From Paenibacillus taichungensis (GTDB lineage: Bacteria > Bacillota > Bacilli > Paenibacillales > Paenibacillaceae): a DNA stretch of 64,000 nt. The notes under the pieces are model-generated. The model ran no database searches. It was not told the origin of the DNA and worked only from the letters and a program-made list of their open reading frames with translations. How positions within the stretch are numbered: the first letter of the stretch is position 1; each line of letters opens with the position of its first letter. Position numbers and translations under genes: made by a program. Location of the stretch: the NCBI RefSeq assembly GCF_003287275.1, contig NZ_QEVW01000001.1, positions 248,001 to 312,000 of the forward strand, read 5' to 3'. Positions 36,518-46,673 of this stretch are shown piece after piece.

Positions 36518-37558
36518 ATGAAGAAGATGCTCAGCTTGTCTTTGGTCATGTTGCTGGCAGTATCGGTTATGCTCGCAGGTTGCGGTAGCAAACCGAAAGA
36601 GGAAACAAATGCCGGAGGAACTACAGGTGGCGAAAACACTGAAGCTAAATCCGATTTGAAAATCGGTATGGTTACTGACGTAGGTGGAGTTAACGACAAA
36701 TCGTTTAACCAATCCGCTTGGGAAGCTCTGCAAGCAACTGAAACTGAAACAGGTGTAGCTGTTAAATACCTGCAAAGTAAATCCGATGAAGAGTACATTC
36801 CAAACCTGAACGAGTTCGTTAAAGGTGGATATGATCTGACTTGGGGTATCGGCTTCCAATTGGCTGATGCGATCAAGACTGTAGCTGAACAAAATCCTGA
36901 TTCCAAACTCGCGATCATCGACAGTGTTGTTGATGCTCCTAACGTTAAATCGGTAACATTTGCTGAAGAAGAAGGTTCTTACTTGGTAGGTGTTGTAGCT
37001 GGTCTGACAACTAAATCAAACAAAATTGGTTTTGTTGGCGGTATGGAAAGCCCACTGATCAAAAAGTTTGAAGTAGGTTTCAGAGAAGGCGTTAAAGCTG
37101 TTAATCCTAATGCTGAGTTCATCTCCAACTACACAGGTGCATTTGATAAGCCTGACCTTGGTAAAGCAGCAGCAGCTACACTTTACAACAAAGGCGTAGA
37201 TATCATTTTCCACGCTTCCGGTGCTACTGGTAATGGTGTGTTCAACGAAGCAATCGCTCGTAAGAAACAAGGTCAAGACGTTTGGGTTATCGGTGTAGAT
37301 AAAGACCAATCCTTGGAGTTTGGTGATGATGTAACACTGACTTCCATGATCAAAAAAGTAGACGAAGCTGTTAAGCGCGTAAACCAAGAAATCATCGATG
37401 GTACATTCAAAGGCGGAGCTGAGAACCTGACTTTGAAAGAAAACGGTGTAGGTGTCGCTGATACTTCTACGAAAAATGTTTCTGCTGATATCCTTGCAAA
37501 AGTGGACGAATACAAAGAAAAAATCATCAACGGCGAAATCAAAGTTCCTACAGAGTAA
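36518..37558 (+). CDS. BMP family nucleoside-binding lipoprotein (NupN/PnrA-like)
   Basis: The 346-residue protein has a lipoprotein signal peptide with the lipobox LAGC (Cys22), then an acidic Gly/Thr linker and a BMP (PnrA) domain: KIGMVTDVGGVNDKSFNQSA, TWGIGFQLADAI, EEGSYLVGVVAGL, KIGFVGGMESPLIKKFEVGF and IIFHASGATGNGVF. BMP proteins bind purine nucleosides outside the cell, and in B. subtilis NupN works with NupOPQ for guanosine uptake. The three following genes supply the ATPase and permeases. GGGGGAACAAG precedes the ATG. It is separated from them by a 342-base hairpin-rich spacer. Confidence 0.92.
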   Translation: MKKMLSLSLVMLLAVSVMLAGCGSKPKEETNAGGTTGGENTEAKSDLKIGMVTDVGGVNDKSFNQSAWEALQATETETGVAVKYLQSKSDEEYIPNLNEFVKGGYDLTWGIGFQLADAIKTVAEQNPDSKLAIIDSVVDAPNVKSVTFAEEEGSYLVGVVAGLTTKSNKIGFVGGMESPLIKKFEVGFREGVKAVNPNAEFISNYTGAFDKPDLGKAAAATLYNKGVDIIFHASGATGNGVFNEAIARKKQGQDVWVIGVDKDQSLEFGDDVTLTSMIKKVDEAVKRVNQEIIDGTFKGGAENLTLKENGVGVADTSTKNVSADILAKVDEYKEKIINGEIKVPTE

Positions 37559-37576
37559 TCTGATTCTGCTGTAAAA

Positions 37577-37860
37577 ATGAATAATCATCGAGGCCGGTCT
37601 TGACCGGCCTTATGATTGTCAGAGCAGGAAAATTTGCTCAGGTCATCATAACAATTGTACAAGCTTTGCATTATGTGCTTGGGCATTAGCCCATGGTAAA
37701 AGCGAGAAGACTTCGTATCAACGCTCCGGTAGGAGTTTTTCTTAAGATTATGGAATGCAGAAGTTTCGGTGAAACTGAAGGATTCGATGATCCTAAGAAA
37801 AAAGTACCGCTAAAATGCGGTCATCTTCCTTGAATAAACGTCGATAGACGTTTTTCTTAC
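37577..37860 (+). other. Hairpin-dense spacer in the nucleoside transporter operon
   Basis: The spacer between the binding-protein and ATPase genes holds a row of short perfect stems: AGGCCGGTC/GACCGGCCT, GAGCA/TGCTC, TGGGC/GCCCA, CTCC/GGAG (loop GGTA), AGTTTC/(G)AAACT (loop GGTG), GGAT/ATCC, ACCGC/GCGGT and AACGTC/GACGTT (loop GATA). Two of them (CTCC/GGAG and AACGTC/GACGTT) are followed by TTTTTCTTA-like tracts, so partial termination is possible. I know no RNA family with this layout. Confidence 0.5.
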
Positions 37861-37900
37861 GTTTGCGGAACCACACTATATCAGGTATAAGGGTGATTAC

Positions 37901-39439
37901 ATGGGTGCAGCAACCCCCGTCGTTGAGTTGAAACAAATCACGAAGCGTTTCCCAGGCATTGTTGCCAACGACGCCATCAGCCTTCAGCTTCGTAAAGGCG
38001 AGATCCATGCTCTACTGGGCGAAAACGGCGCTGGTAAATCAACGTTGATGAATATTGTCTTTGGTCTCTATCAGCCGGATGAAGGTTCCATTGAAGTGAA
38101 TGGCAAGCCTGTCATCATCGACAGCCCTAACAAAGCAATCGATCTTGGCATCGGCATGGTGCATCAGCACTTTAAGCTAGTACAGCCGTTCACGGTAACA
38201 GAGAACATTATTTTGGGATCTGAACCAAGGAAAGGTCTCAACATTAATTATAAAAAAGCTGCTGCTGAAGTGCAGCGTCTGTCTGAACAGTATGGACTCA
38301 AAGTAAATCCGCATGCCAAAATTCATGACATTTCCGTCGGAATGCAGCAACGTGTTGAAATTGTAAAAACGTTGTATCGTGGTGCAGACATTCTTATTTT
38401 TGACGAGCCTACTGCTGTATTAACACCTCAGGAAATCAAAGAACTGATGGTAATCATGAAAAAATTGGTGGCCGAAGGCAAGTCCATTATTCTGATTACA
38501 CACAAACTGAAAGAAATCATGGAAATCTCCGATACGGTGACGATTATTCGTCGTGGTAAAGTGATTGATTCAGTTATAACATCAGAAACGAATCCGAATG
38601 AGTTGGCAGAAAAAATGGTTGGCCGCAATGTCACGTTTAAAGTGGACAAAAAGCCAGCTACTCCAGGAAACAATGTGCTTGAAGTTAGCAAATTGACCGC
38701 CAAAAATAAAGAAGGTATCTCGGTTCTGAACGAACTCAACCTGAATGTACGTGCAGGAGAGATTGTAGGAATCGCAGGTGTTGATGGTAATGGACAGAGC
38801 GAACTGATTGAGGCTCTTACCGGACTGCGTAAAGTAGATAGCGGTTCGATTCGCCTCGAGGGTAAAGAACTGTCTAATCATTCTCCGCGCCATATTTCGG
38901 AGTCAGGTGTAGCGCATATTCCGGAAGACAGGCACAAACATGGACTTGTCCTAGATTTTTCTGTGAGTGAAAATATCGTCCTGGAATCATATTATAAAGC
39001 TCCTTATACACGTAAAGGGTTCCTTAACTTCGATGCGATCAAGAAGCAAGCGAAGCGTCTTGTCGAGGCATTTGATGTGCGTACACCAAGCATTGAAACG
39101 AAGGCCCGCTCCTTATCGGGAGGGAACCAACAAAAGGCCATTATCGCACGTGAAGTTGATAAGAACCCTGAGTTGCTTATTGCTGCGCAGCCAACTCGTG
39201 GTCTGGATGTAGGTGCTATTGAGTTTGTTCAAAAACAATTGATTGCACAACGTGATCAGGGCAAAGCGGTATTGCTGATCTCATTCGAGCTGGATGAAAT
39301 TATCAACGTATCCGACCGAATTGCTGTCATCTATGAAGGACAGATCGTGGGCGAGGTGCTGCCGGAAGAAACCAATGACAGGGAGCTCGGCTTGATGATG
39401 GCGGGCAGCACCCAAAAGAGAGGTACTGTGCATGAATAA
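37901..39439 (+). CDS. nupO: Nucleoside ABC transporter, double ATP-binding protein (NupO-like)
   Basis: The 512-residue protein has two ABC domains, as in RbsA/NupO. The first has Walker A GENGAGKST (40-48), signature-region ISVGMQQRVEI and Walker B ILIFDEPTAVL. The second has a degenerate Walker A (GVDGNGQSE), signature LSGGNQQKAIIAREV and Walker B-like LLIAAQPTRGLDVGA, the Gln version usual in this subfamily. It energises the two permeases that follow; its 3' end overlaps the first permease by 8 bases. The ligand class is inferred from the adjacent BMP protein. Confidence 0.9.
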   Translation: MGAATPVVELKQITKRFPGIVANDAISLQLRKGEIHALLGENGAGKSTLMNIVFGLYQPDEGSIEVNGKPVIIDSPNKAIDLGIGMVHQHFKLVQPFTVTENIILGSEPRKGLNINYKKAAAEVQRLSEQYGLKVNPHAKIHDISVGMQQRVEIVKTLYRGADILIFDEPTAVLTPQEIKELMVIMKKLVAEGKSIILITHKLKEIMEISDTVTIIRRGKVIDSVITSETNPNELAEKMVGRNVTFKVDKKPATPGNNVLEVSKLTAKNKEGISVLNELNLNVRAGEIVGIAGVDGNGQSELIEALTGLRKVDSGSIRLEGKELSNHSPRHISESGVAHIPEDRHKHGLVLDFSVSENIVLESYYKAPYTRKGFLNFDAIKKQAKRLVEAFDVRTPSIETKARSLSGGNQQKAIIAREVDKNPELLIAAQPTRGLDVGAIEFVQKQLIAQRDQGKAVLLISFELDEIINVSDRIAVIYEGQIVGEVLPEETNDRELGLMMAGSTQKRGTVHE

Positions 39440-40511
39440 CGTATTAAAATGGTTTACCCGTGATTCATTTATATTACCTATTGTAGCCATCATTATGGGT
39501 CTGATCCTCGGTGGTATTGTCATGCTGATCGGCGGATACAACCCGATCGAAGCATACAGTGCATTGTTTACGAAGGTTTTCGGAGACATGTACAACTTTG
39601 GTGAAGCAGTCCGGGAAATGACACCATTGATTATGACAGGACTTGCATTTGCATTTGCAGCACGCGCAGGACTGTTTAATATCGGGGGAGAAGGACAATT
39701 TCTCGTCGGTATGACTGCGGCGACTTTTGTAGGCGTAAAGTTTACAGGTCTGCCAATCTATATTCATGCTCCGCTGGCTTTGATTGCCGGTGCGGTATTT
39801 GGTGGTCTGTGGGCAGCGATTGCCGGTTACCTGAAAGCAGCACGTGGGGTTAACGAAGTTATCAGTAGTATCATGCTGAACTGGATTGGTCTGTATCTGG
39901 CCAACCTGATCGTGCGCCAATTCCTGCTGTTAAAAGGTGAAAATCGTTCGGTGGATATCAGTGATACCGCTTCGATTAGTCTGACATGGCTTTCGGAGCT
40001 GATGGGTAACTCTCGTGTTCACATGGGAACATTGATTGCTCTTGTCATGGCTGTGCTCTTTTATATTTACATGTGGAAAACCAAACAAGGGTACGAGATT
40101 CGTGCTGTAGGATATAACCCGAATGCGGCAGAGTATGCGGGTATGCATGTCAATCGCAATATCGTTAAAGCAATGTTTATCAGCGGTATGCTTGCAGGTC
40201 TTGGTGGTGCATTCCAGGTACTCGGGGTGTTCCAATATCAGACCGTTATGTCGGGCTCGCCGGGAACAGGTTTTGACGGCATCGCGGTTGCACTGATTGG
40301 TTTGAATCATCCGTTTGGTGTGTTGCTGGGTGCTTTGTTATTCGGTACGCTCACTTATGGATCTGCGGGAATGAGCTTTGCTGCGGATGTACCGCCCGAG
40401 ATTATTCGGATTGTTATCGGTTCGATTATCTTCTTCATTGCGGCACAAGGCATCGTGCGCTGGGTACTTAAACCGTTCTATTCCAAGCGCAAGAAAGAGA
40501 AGGTGTTGTAG
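39432..40511 (+). CDS. nupP: Nucleoside ABC transporter permease (NupP-like)
   Basis: The 359-residue integral membrane protein has eight to ten predicted helices and the BPD_transp_2 core: MTGLAFAFAARAGLFNIGGEGQF, then GVNEVISSIMLNWIGLYLAN and the late LIGLNHPFGVLLGALLFGTL. This is the larger of the two permeases in BMP-type nucleoside importers. It starts inside the end of nupO and abuts nupQ, so translation of the three is coupled. It ends with a basic cytoplasmic tail (KPFYSKRKKEKVL). Confidence 0.9.
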   Translation: MNNVLKWFTRDSFILPIVAIIMGLILGGIVMLIGGYNPIEAYSALFTKVFGDMYNFGEAVREMTPLIMTGLAFAFAARAGLFNIGGEGQFLVGMTAATFVGVKFTGLPIYIHAPLALIAGAVFGGLWAAIAGYLKAARGVNEVISSIMLNWIGLYLANLIVRQFLLLKGENRSVDISDTASISLTWLSELMGNSRVHMGTLIALVMAVLFYIYMWKTKQGYEIRAVGYNPNAAEYAGMHVNRNIVKAMFISGMLAGLGGAFQVLGVFQYQTVMSGSPGTGFDGIAVALIGLNHPFGVLLGALLFGTLTYGSAGMSFAADVPPEIIRIVIGSIIFFIAAQGIVRWVLKPFYSKRKKEKVL

Positions 40512-41474
40512 ATGGACTTGTTGACAATTGGGCAAATTATCAATACGACGCTTGTCTTTGCCACGGCATTGATTTTTGCATCCCTGGGCGGGATTTTCTC
40601 GGAAAAATCCGGTGTGACCAACCTTGGACTTGAAGGTTTCATGGTATTTGGTGCGTTTGCAGCGGGAATTGCTGCGCATTATGCACAAGAAGCTGGCATG
40701 GGCGGGACGACGTCTGCCTGGATGGGGATTTTGTTCGCGGTTGTGCTGGGTGTAGTGGTTTCACTGATCCACGCGGTTGCCTCCATTACGTTTAAGGCTG
40801 ACCAAATTATTAGTGGTATCGTCATTAACTTTCTGGCAGCAGGAAGCACACTCTATCTGGTAAAGTTACTGTTTGAAGGATCAGGCGATTCACCATTGGT
40901 ACAAGGATTCAGCAAGTTTGATGTGCCACTGTTAAAGGATATTCCTTTGCTTGGGGAAGCTTTCTTCAAGAATGTGTACCCGACAACATATCTGGCTATT
41001 CTATTCGTCTTTCTGACGTATTACATTATGTACAAAACCCCGTTCGGTCTTCGTCTTCGCTCGGTTGGTGAACATCCAAGTGCTGCGGATACCGTAGGTG
41101 TTAAAGTGCGTCGTTACCGTTATGTTGGGGTGATGATTAGTGGTGCGCTGGCTGCTATTGGTGGAGCTGCAATCACGCTGACTACGACAGGCACATTCTC
41201 TCATAATACCGTTTCCGGTCAAGGTTACATTGCGATCGCTGCGATGATCTTTGGTAAGTGGAATCCGATTGGTGCCTTTGGTGCGGCTGTGTTCTTTGGT
41301 TTCTCACAAGCTATCCGAAACTATGTGCAGCTGTTCGAATGGTCTCAAAGTATTCCCCAGGAAATTATTTATATGCTGCCTTACCTGCTCACCATCATCG
41401 TGCTCGTTGCGGCTGTTGGACGTTCTTCTGCTCCGTCCGCACTCGGGGAACCGTATGATCCGGGGAAAAGATAA
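40512..41474 (+). CDS. nupQ: Nucleoside ABC transporter permease (NupQ-like)
   Basis: The 320-residue second permease belongs to the BPD_transp_2 family, with FATALIFASLGGIFSEKSGVTNLGLEGFMVFGAF at its start (the NLGLEG motif pairs with NIGGEG of the partner), DQIISGIVINFLAAG, and LRSVGEHPSAADTVGVKV as the ATPase-contact loop. It starts on the base after the nupP stop. The chain ends with LGEPYDPGKR and is followed by a terminator. Confidence 0.9.
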   Translation: MDLLTIGQIINTTLVFATALIFASLGGIFSEKSGVTNLGLEGFMVFGAFAAGIAAHYAQEAGMGGTTSAWMGILFAVVLGVVVSLIHAVASITFKADQIISGIVINFLAAGSTLYLVKLLFEGSGDSPLVQGFSKFDVPLLKDIPLLGEAFFKNVYPTTYLAILFVFLTYYIMYKTPFGLRLRSVGEHPSAADTVGVKVRRYRYVGVMISGALAAIGGAAITLTTTGTFSHNTVSGQGYIAIAAMIFGKWNPIGAFGAAVFFGFSQAIRNYVQLFEWSQSIPQEIIYMLPYLLTIIVLVAAVGRSSAPSALGEPYDPGKR

Positions 41475-41514
41475 CGACAGAATTATGTTTTCCCACATAA
41501 TGTTTTACCTAAAA

Positions 41515-41540
41515 AGGTTCGCCTCGTGCGAATCTTTTTT
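41515..41540 (+). terminator. Intrinsic terminator of the nucleoside transporter operon
   Basis: AGGTTCGC (41515-41522) pairs with GCGAATCT (41528-41535), with one G-U pair, and eight T follow. Confidence 0.85.
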
Positions 41541-41687
41541 TTTGTTTCACAAGAAAAATATCAGATTACTAGCTTTCTTAACTGTCATAGAGAAGACACC
41601 CATATTTTCATTTAGGGACAAAGAAACAGGCGAAGCCAGCTCTGGACGAATACACTGTTTTGAACGATCCGAGGAGGAGGGGAAAGT

Positions 41688-42062
41688 ATGAAACAACATG
41701 TTACGCGTGATGAAGCGATGAAACTAATAGGCAAAAATATTGTCGCGATCAAAAAAGACGGTACTCGGGTAACCGGAAGATTGTTGAAAGTATCGGGTAA
41801 TAAATTGGTGCTGAAACGTGCAGTTGGCAAAAAAGTACACACCAAAGCCATTTTGCCATTGGTATTATTTGATTTACTTGCCATCGCTACGCTTCCTTAT
41901 GCTTACGGCCCTGGCCCTGGATTCGGTTTTGGTCCAGGTGTTGGCCCGGGATATGGCCCGGGACCAAAACCAGGCCCAGGGTATGGCCCGGGATTTGGTC
42001 CCGGATATGGACCAGGTCCTGGATTTGGCCCCTATGGACCAAGACCACCGGGCATTTTCTAG
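41688..42062 (+). CDS. Small basic protein with Gly-Pro-rich repeat tail
   Basis: The 124-residue protein starts at ATG 41688 after CGAGGAGGAGGGG. Residues 1-50 include IGKNIVAIKKDGTRVTGRLL and VSGNKLVLKRAVGKK, an alternating strand-turn pattern suggesting a small SH3/Sm-like barrel. Residues 51-72 are a hydrophobic stretch (AILPLVLFDLLAIATLPYAY). Residues 73-124 are a low-complexity tail of GPG, GYGPG and GFGPG units ending RPPGIF. No known family is evident. Such tails occur in spore-coat and other structural proteins of Bacillales, so an envelope or spore-coat role is possible. The upstream 200 bases show no convincing SigA promoter, which leaves a sporulation sigma factor open. Confidence 0.65.
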   Translation: MKQHVTRDEAMKLIGKNIVAIKKDGTRVTGRLLKVSGNKLVLKRAVGKKVHTKAILPLVLFDLLAIATLPYAYGPGPGFGFGPGVGPGYGPGPKPGPGYGPGFGPGYGPGPGFGPYGPRPPGIF

Positions 42063-42068
42063 ACCGAT

Positions 42069-42515
42069 TTATAGCGTTTTTTCCAATTCGTAACAGCGGC
42101 TTAACATAATGTATCGAATGGTGCTGTATCCATTTTTCTGGTAAAATCGAAGACCTTTGGTATTGCCTTCGTCCACCATCACTTTGGATCTTTTGCAACC
42201 ACGAGATGCCGCAAAATTTTCCGCTTTGAGCAGCAAGGTCTGACCGTATTTCTTTCGCTGTTCTTTTGTGGCAACAGCCATCATATCCACATACAGCAGT
42301 TCACCGTGCATGAGAAAATGGATGAATGCGACGGCTTCGTTGTCAGGATTCGATGAGACAACAAAGGTCATGCCCCTGTTCATTCGCAGGGGTATTTCTT
42401 TGCGTATTTTATTGATTTCACTTTCACTCATATGAGATAGAGGAACAAGTTGAGAGTCAATCAGCCTCATTATGGCGGCATCATCCAGCTTGGATTTGCG
42501 TTGCCGAATCACCAT
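42069..42515 (-). CDS. GNAT family N-acetyltransferase
   Basis: ATG 42515 is chosen because AAAGGAGG lies 7 bases upstream on the minus strand; the longer frame to 42596 is not needed. The 148-residue protein has a GNAT core: AVAFIHFLMHGELLYVDMMAV, a divergent acetyl-CoA loop RKKYGQTLLLKAENFA (Q-R-K-K-Y-G in place of Q-x-x-G-x-G), and RFYQKNGYSTIRYIMLSR near the end with the FYQKNGY signature. The substrate is unknown. It converges with the Gly-Pro-rich gene, their stops 6 bases apart with no terminator between. Confidence 0.75.
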   Translation of the reverse strand: MVIRQRKSKLDDAAIMRLIDSQLVPLSHMSESEINKIRKEIPLRMNRGMTFVVSSNPDNEAVAFIHFLMHGELLYVDMMAVATKEQRKKYGQTLLLKAENFAASRGCKRSKVMVDEGNTKGLRFYQKNGYSTIRYIMLSRCYELEKTL

Positions 42516-42668
42516 CGGAAGCCTCCTTTCAGGACCAGTCGTGCTGCTCGTATATCCTATGCCTGAGGGAAGTTGAAAGGTGACTGAATGAAGCATTGGG
42601 ATTGGGGTAACGTTAAAGATGGAGAATGAAGGATTAGGGGCGTTCTGAATTTTTATACAAAAGGGGTA

Positions 42669-42698
42669 TTGACTTATCGGTTGGAGGAATCATATAAT
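42669..42698 (+). promoter_or_regulatory. SigA promoter of the ilv-leu operon
   Basis: TTGACT (42669-42674) and a perfect TATAAT (42693-42698) are 18 bases apart. Transcription would start near 42705 and enter the T-box leader. No clear CodY box was found nearby. Confidence 0.75.
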
Positions 42699-42704
42699 GT
42701 TCCT

Positions 42705-43065
42705 AACATTTAACGAGAATATTTCATCGGCTATGAAGAGGACGAAGTTTTAAGGGCTCTTTTGCTCAGAGAGTGGCTGGAATTGCTGAAACCACCACCA
42801 TTACCCCTTATATACGAGCTCACCTCGGAGCTGTTTTCCTGAAAAGCATTGGATGTCACTCCACTCGCGTATTAGGGAAAATCGTATGTCTGCGTTACAG
42901 ACAACAGGTATGGAGAACGGGTATGTCCGTTTGATCTATCGTTTTTTGTACCTGGTAAGGTCCGTTATTGCGAAATTTCGGACAAAGTTGGGTGGTACCA
43001 CGGAAGCAACAACCTTTCGTCCCTCGCAAGCATAAACTTGTTTGCAGGGATGGAAGGTTTTTTTT
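42705..43065 (+). promoter_or_regulatory. T-box leader (probable leucine specifier)
   Basis: The leader senses uncharged tRNA and controls ilvB and the genes after it. The T-box sequence GGGTGGTACCACGG is at 42990-43003, and the terminator (about 43010-43057) ends in eight T at 43058-43065. Stem I features are the GAAGAGGAC-GAAGT start, CAGAGAGTGG and GCTGAAACC. Aligning it on CGGAGC with the T-box at the window end puts CTC (42819-42821, Leu) in the specifier position, followed by AC. A leucine T-box on ilv-leu is the B. subtilis arrangement. Confidence 0.88.
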
Positions 43066-43113
43066 GTAACTTTAAATGTCAGAATGATGTAAATTCCGAG
43101 AGGAGGATGACTG

Positions 43114-44865
43114 ATGGGAGCTCAAATTCCAGAAGTACGATCGACAGATGAATTACGTGAAAAATGGATGAAGCCGGAGGTCATTAGCGGTTCCGAAATT
43201 CTGCTGAGAAGCTTGTTGCTGGAAGGTGTAGAGTGCGTTTTTGGTTACCCGGGCGGCGCAGTGTTGTACATTTACGATGCGATGTATGGTTTCGAGGATT
43301 TCAAGCACGTGTTAACCCGTCACGAACAAGGCGCCATTCATGCAGCTGACGGATATGCACGGGCGAGCGGAAAAGTGGGTGTCTGTATCGCTACCTCCGG
43401 ACCTGGAGCAACGAATCTGGTTACGGGTATTGCAACAGCGTATATGGATTCCGTACCACTCGTAGTCATTACAGGGAATGTAATTTCCAGCCTGATCGGC
43501 TCAGATGCTTTCCAGGAAGCGGACATTACCGGAATCACAATGCCAATCACCAAACACAGTTACCTGGTAAAAGACGTAGAAGATCTGCCACGTGTCATTC
43601 ATGAGGCATTCCATATTGCGAATACAGGTCGTAAAGGTCCCGTATTGATCGACATTCCGAAGGATGTATCAGCAAACAAAACGTTGTTTGAACCGATGAC
43701 TGAACCTGTTATATTGAGAGGGTACAATCCACGGACAGTGCCGAACAAACTTCAGGTTGATCGTCTGGCTCAGGCGATTCAGGAAGCTGAACGTCCGATG
43801 ATTCTGGCAGGTGGCGGTGTAGTTTACTCCGGTGGACACGAAGCGCTGTTCGAATTTGTGGAGAAGACAGGCATTCCAATTACCACAACACTTCTCGGAC
43901 TTGGAGCATTCCCAAGTGGCCACGAATTGTGGACCGGGATGCCGGGGATGCACGGAACATACACCTCCAATCAGGCGATTCAACAATCGGATTTGCTGAT
44001 TAATATCGGCGCTCGCTTCGATGACAGGGTAACAGGCAAGCTGGACGGATTTGCTCCACATGCCAAAATTGTGCACATTGATATTGATCCGGCTGAAATT
44101 GGCAAAAACATCGCAACCGACATTCCAATCGTTGGTGATGTGAAGACGGTTCTCGAAATAGCGAACAAAGAGGTTCAACGTGCTGAACGTGCGGATGCAT
44201 GGAGAGATCAGATCAAACAATGGAAACAAGAGAAACCTTACAGTTACACAGATTCAGACGAAGTATTGAAACCACAGTGGGTTGTGGAAATGCTGAATGA
44301 TACAACCAAAGGTGAGGCAATCGTCACTACGGACGTTGGACAGCATCAAATGTGGGCAGCTCAGTATTACAAATTCAACCAACCGCGTTCATGGGTAACC
44401 TCGGGTGGACTGGGAACGATGGGTTTTGGATTCCCTTCTGCAATTGGTGCTCAAATGGCCAACCCGGACAGACTCGTTATTTCCATCAACGGTGACGGTG
44501 GCATGCAGATGTGTTCTCAAGAACTCGCGATTTGTGCCATTAACAACATCCCGGTGAAAATTGTTATTATCAACAATCAGGTACTTGGAATGGTACGTCA
44601 GTGGCAAGAGATCATCTATGAGAACCGATATAGTCATATCGATCTGGCAGGAAGCCCTGATTTTGTAAAACTTGCTGAAGCTTATGGTGTAAAAGGATTG
44701 CGTGCAACCAACAAGGAAGAAGCCGAGCGTGCTTGGCAAGAAGCCCTGGATACACCAGGACCAGTCGTTGTTGAATTCGTAGTACGCAAGGAAGAAAACG
44801 TATATCCAATGGTTCCGCAAGGAGCAACAATCGATCAAATGCTGATGGGGGATGCTGAGGAATGA
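43114..44865 (+). CDS. ilvB: Acetolactate synthase large subunit
   Basis: This enzyme condenses two pyruvates to acetolactate, or pyruvate with 2-oxobutyrate, opening valine/leucine and isoleucine synthesis. The 583-residue ThDP enzyme has the catalytic Glu in RHEQGAIHAADGYARASG, FGYPGGAVLYIYD at the N-terminus, the FAD-domain segment IGARFDDRVTGKLDGFA, and the ThDP site INGDGGMQMCSQELAICAINNIPVKIVIINN with GDG-x-N. Its ATG has GAGAGGAGG upstream. It overlaps ilvN by four bases. Transcription is governed by the T-box upstream. Confidence 0.97.
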   Translation: MGAQIPEVRSTDELREKWMKPEVISGSEILLRSLLLEGVECVFGYPGGAVLYIYDAMYGFEDFKHVLTRHEQGAIHAADGYARASGKVGVCIATSGPGATNLVTGIATAYMDSVPLVVITGNVISSLIGSDAFQEADITGITMPITKHSYLVKDVEDLPRVIHEAFHIANTGRKGPVLIDIPKDVSANKTLFEPMTEPVILRGYNPRTVPNKLQVDRLAQAIQEAERPMILAGGGVVYSGGHEALFEFVEKTGIPITTTLLGLGAFPSGHELWTGMPGMHGTYTSNQAIQQSDLLINIGARFDDRVTGKLDGFAPHAKIVHIDIDPAEIGKNIATDIPIVGDVKTVLEIANKEVQRAERADAWRDQIKQWKQEKPYSYTDSDEVLKPQWVVEMLNDTTKGEAIVTTDVGQHQMWAAQYYKFNQPRSWVTSGGLGTMGFGFPSAIGAQMANPDRLVISINGDGGMQMCSQELAICAINNIPVKIVIINNQVLGMVRQWQEIIYENRYSHIDLAGSPDFVKLAEAYGVKGLRATNKEEAERAWQEALDTPGPVVVEFVVRKEENVYPMVPQGATIDQMLMGDAEE

Positions 44866-45344
44866 TAAGACATACAATTTCGATATTGGTCAACGATCAG
44901 CCAGGCGTCCTGCAGCGGGTATCAGGGTTATTCGGTCGACGGGGATTCAACATTGAGAGTATCACGGTAGGTCAATCCGAGGAACCGGGTTTGTCCCGGA
45001 TGGTCATTGTGACGATCGGTGATGACAAGACGTTGGAACAGATTGAAAAGCAACTCTACAAAATCATCGATGTCATCAAAGTGGTTGATTTCAGTCTGAA
45101 ACCGATGGTTGCCCGTGAACTTGCTTTGATTAAGGTGAAGGCAGAGCCATCCGAACGTCCAGAAATTCTGGGTGTGGTGGAGACATTCCGCGCATCTGTT
45201 GTAGATGTTGGTCCAGGCAGCTTGATTGTACAGGTGGTCGGAGATACGGATAAAATTGATGCGATGATTGAATTGCTTAAGCCATACGGCATTCGCGAAC
45301 TGTCACGCACAGGTGTAACTGCATTGGTACGAGGGAACGTTTAA
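44862..45344 (+). CDS. ilvN: Acetolactate synthase small (regulatory) subunit
   Basis: The regulatory partner of IlvB binds valine and gives feedback inhibition. The 160-residue protein begins MIRHTISILVNDQPGVLQRVSGLFGRRGFNIESITVG, a textbook ACT domain, and has a second ACT-like C-terminal domain (LGVVETFRASVVDVGPGSLIVQVVGDTDKIDAMIELLKPYGI). It starts four bases inside ilvB (ATGA overlap), so the subunits are translationally coupled. The following 297 bases before ilvC are unusually long and structured. Confidence 0.96.
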   Translation: MIRHTISILVNDQPGVLQRVSGLFGRRGFNIESITVGQSEEPGLSRMVIVTIGDDKTLEQIEKQLYKIIDVIKVVDFSLKPMVARELALIKVKAEPSERPEILGVVETFRASVVDVGPGSLIVQVVGDTDKIDAMIELLKPYGIRELSRTGVTALVRGNV

Positions 45345-45504
45345 ACAATCTATTGAAAAAAACATGGTCTGATGCTATCAACGGAACGACAAAGGTGTGT
45401 TAGCAGCATTAAGCTGAGAAATACCGTTAATCTTAGATGAGTGCCAGTCCCATACAAGTTGCAATTTAACATTTTAGTGATGTAACGCTTGACAATATAG
45501 CCAC

Positions 45505-46634
<1,130 letters not shown>

Positions 46635-46673
46635 GCATGCACTTTTAAGGTAATCTAGTAAACTTACAGCTTT

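Noticed and set aside
41880..42060. CRISPR-like or tandem repeat reading of the GGCCCGGGATATGG units
   Set aside because: The repeats are short, in frame and code for GPG/GYGPG. There are no spacers of constant length and no cas genes.
41887..42198. 103-codon reverse ORF and other frames over the Gly-Pro-rich tail
   Set aside because: Repeat DNA keeps several frames open; the forward frame has the ribosome binding site and the structured N-terminus.
45400..45460. TPP-riboswitch-like GCTGAGAAATACC followed by GTGCCAG upstream of ilvC
   Set aside because: The first half resembles the CUGAGA-AUACCC part of the TPP riboswitch, but the essential second half (ACCUGAUCUGGAUAAUGCCAGCG) is not matched and the P2 stem is weak. 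It is likely chance.
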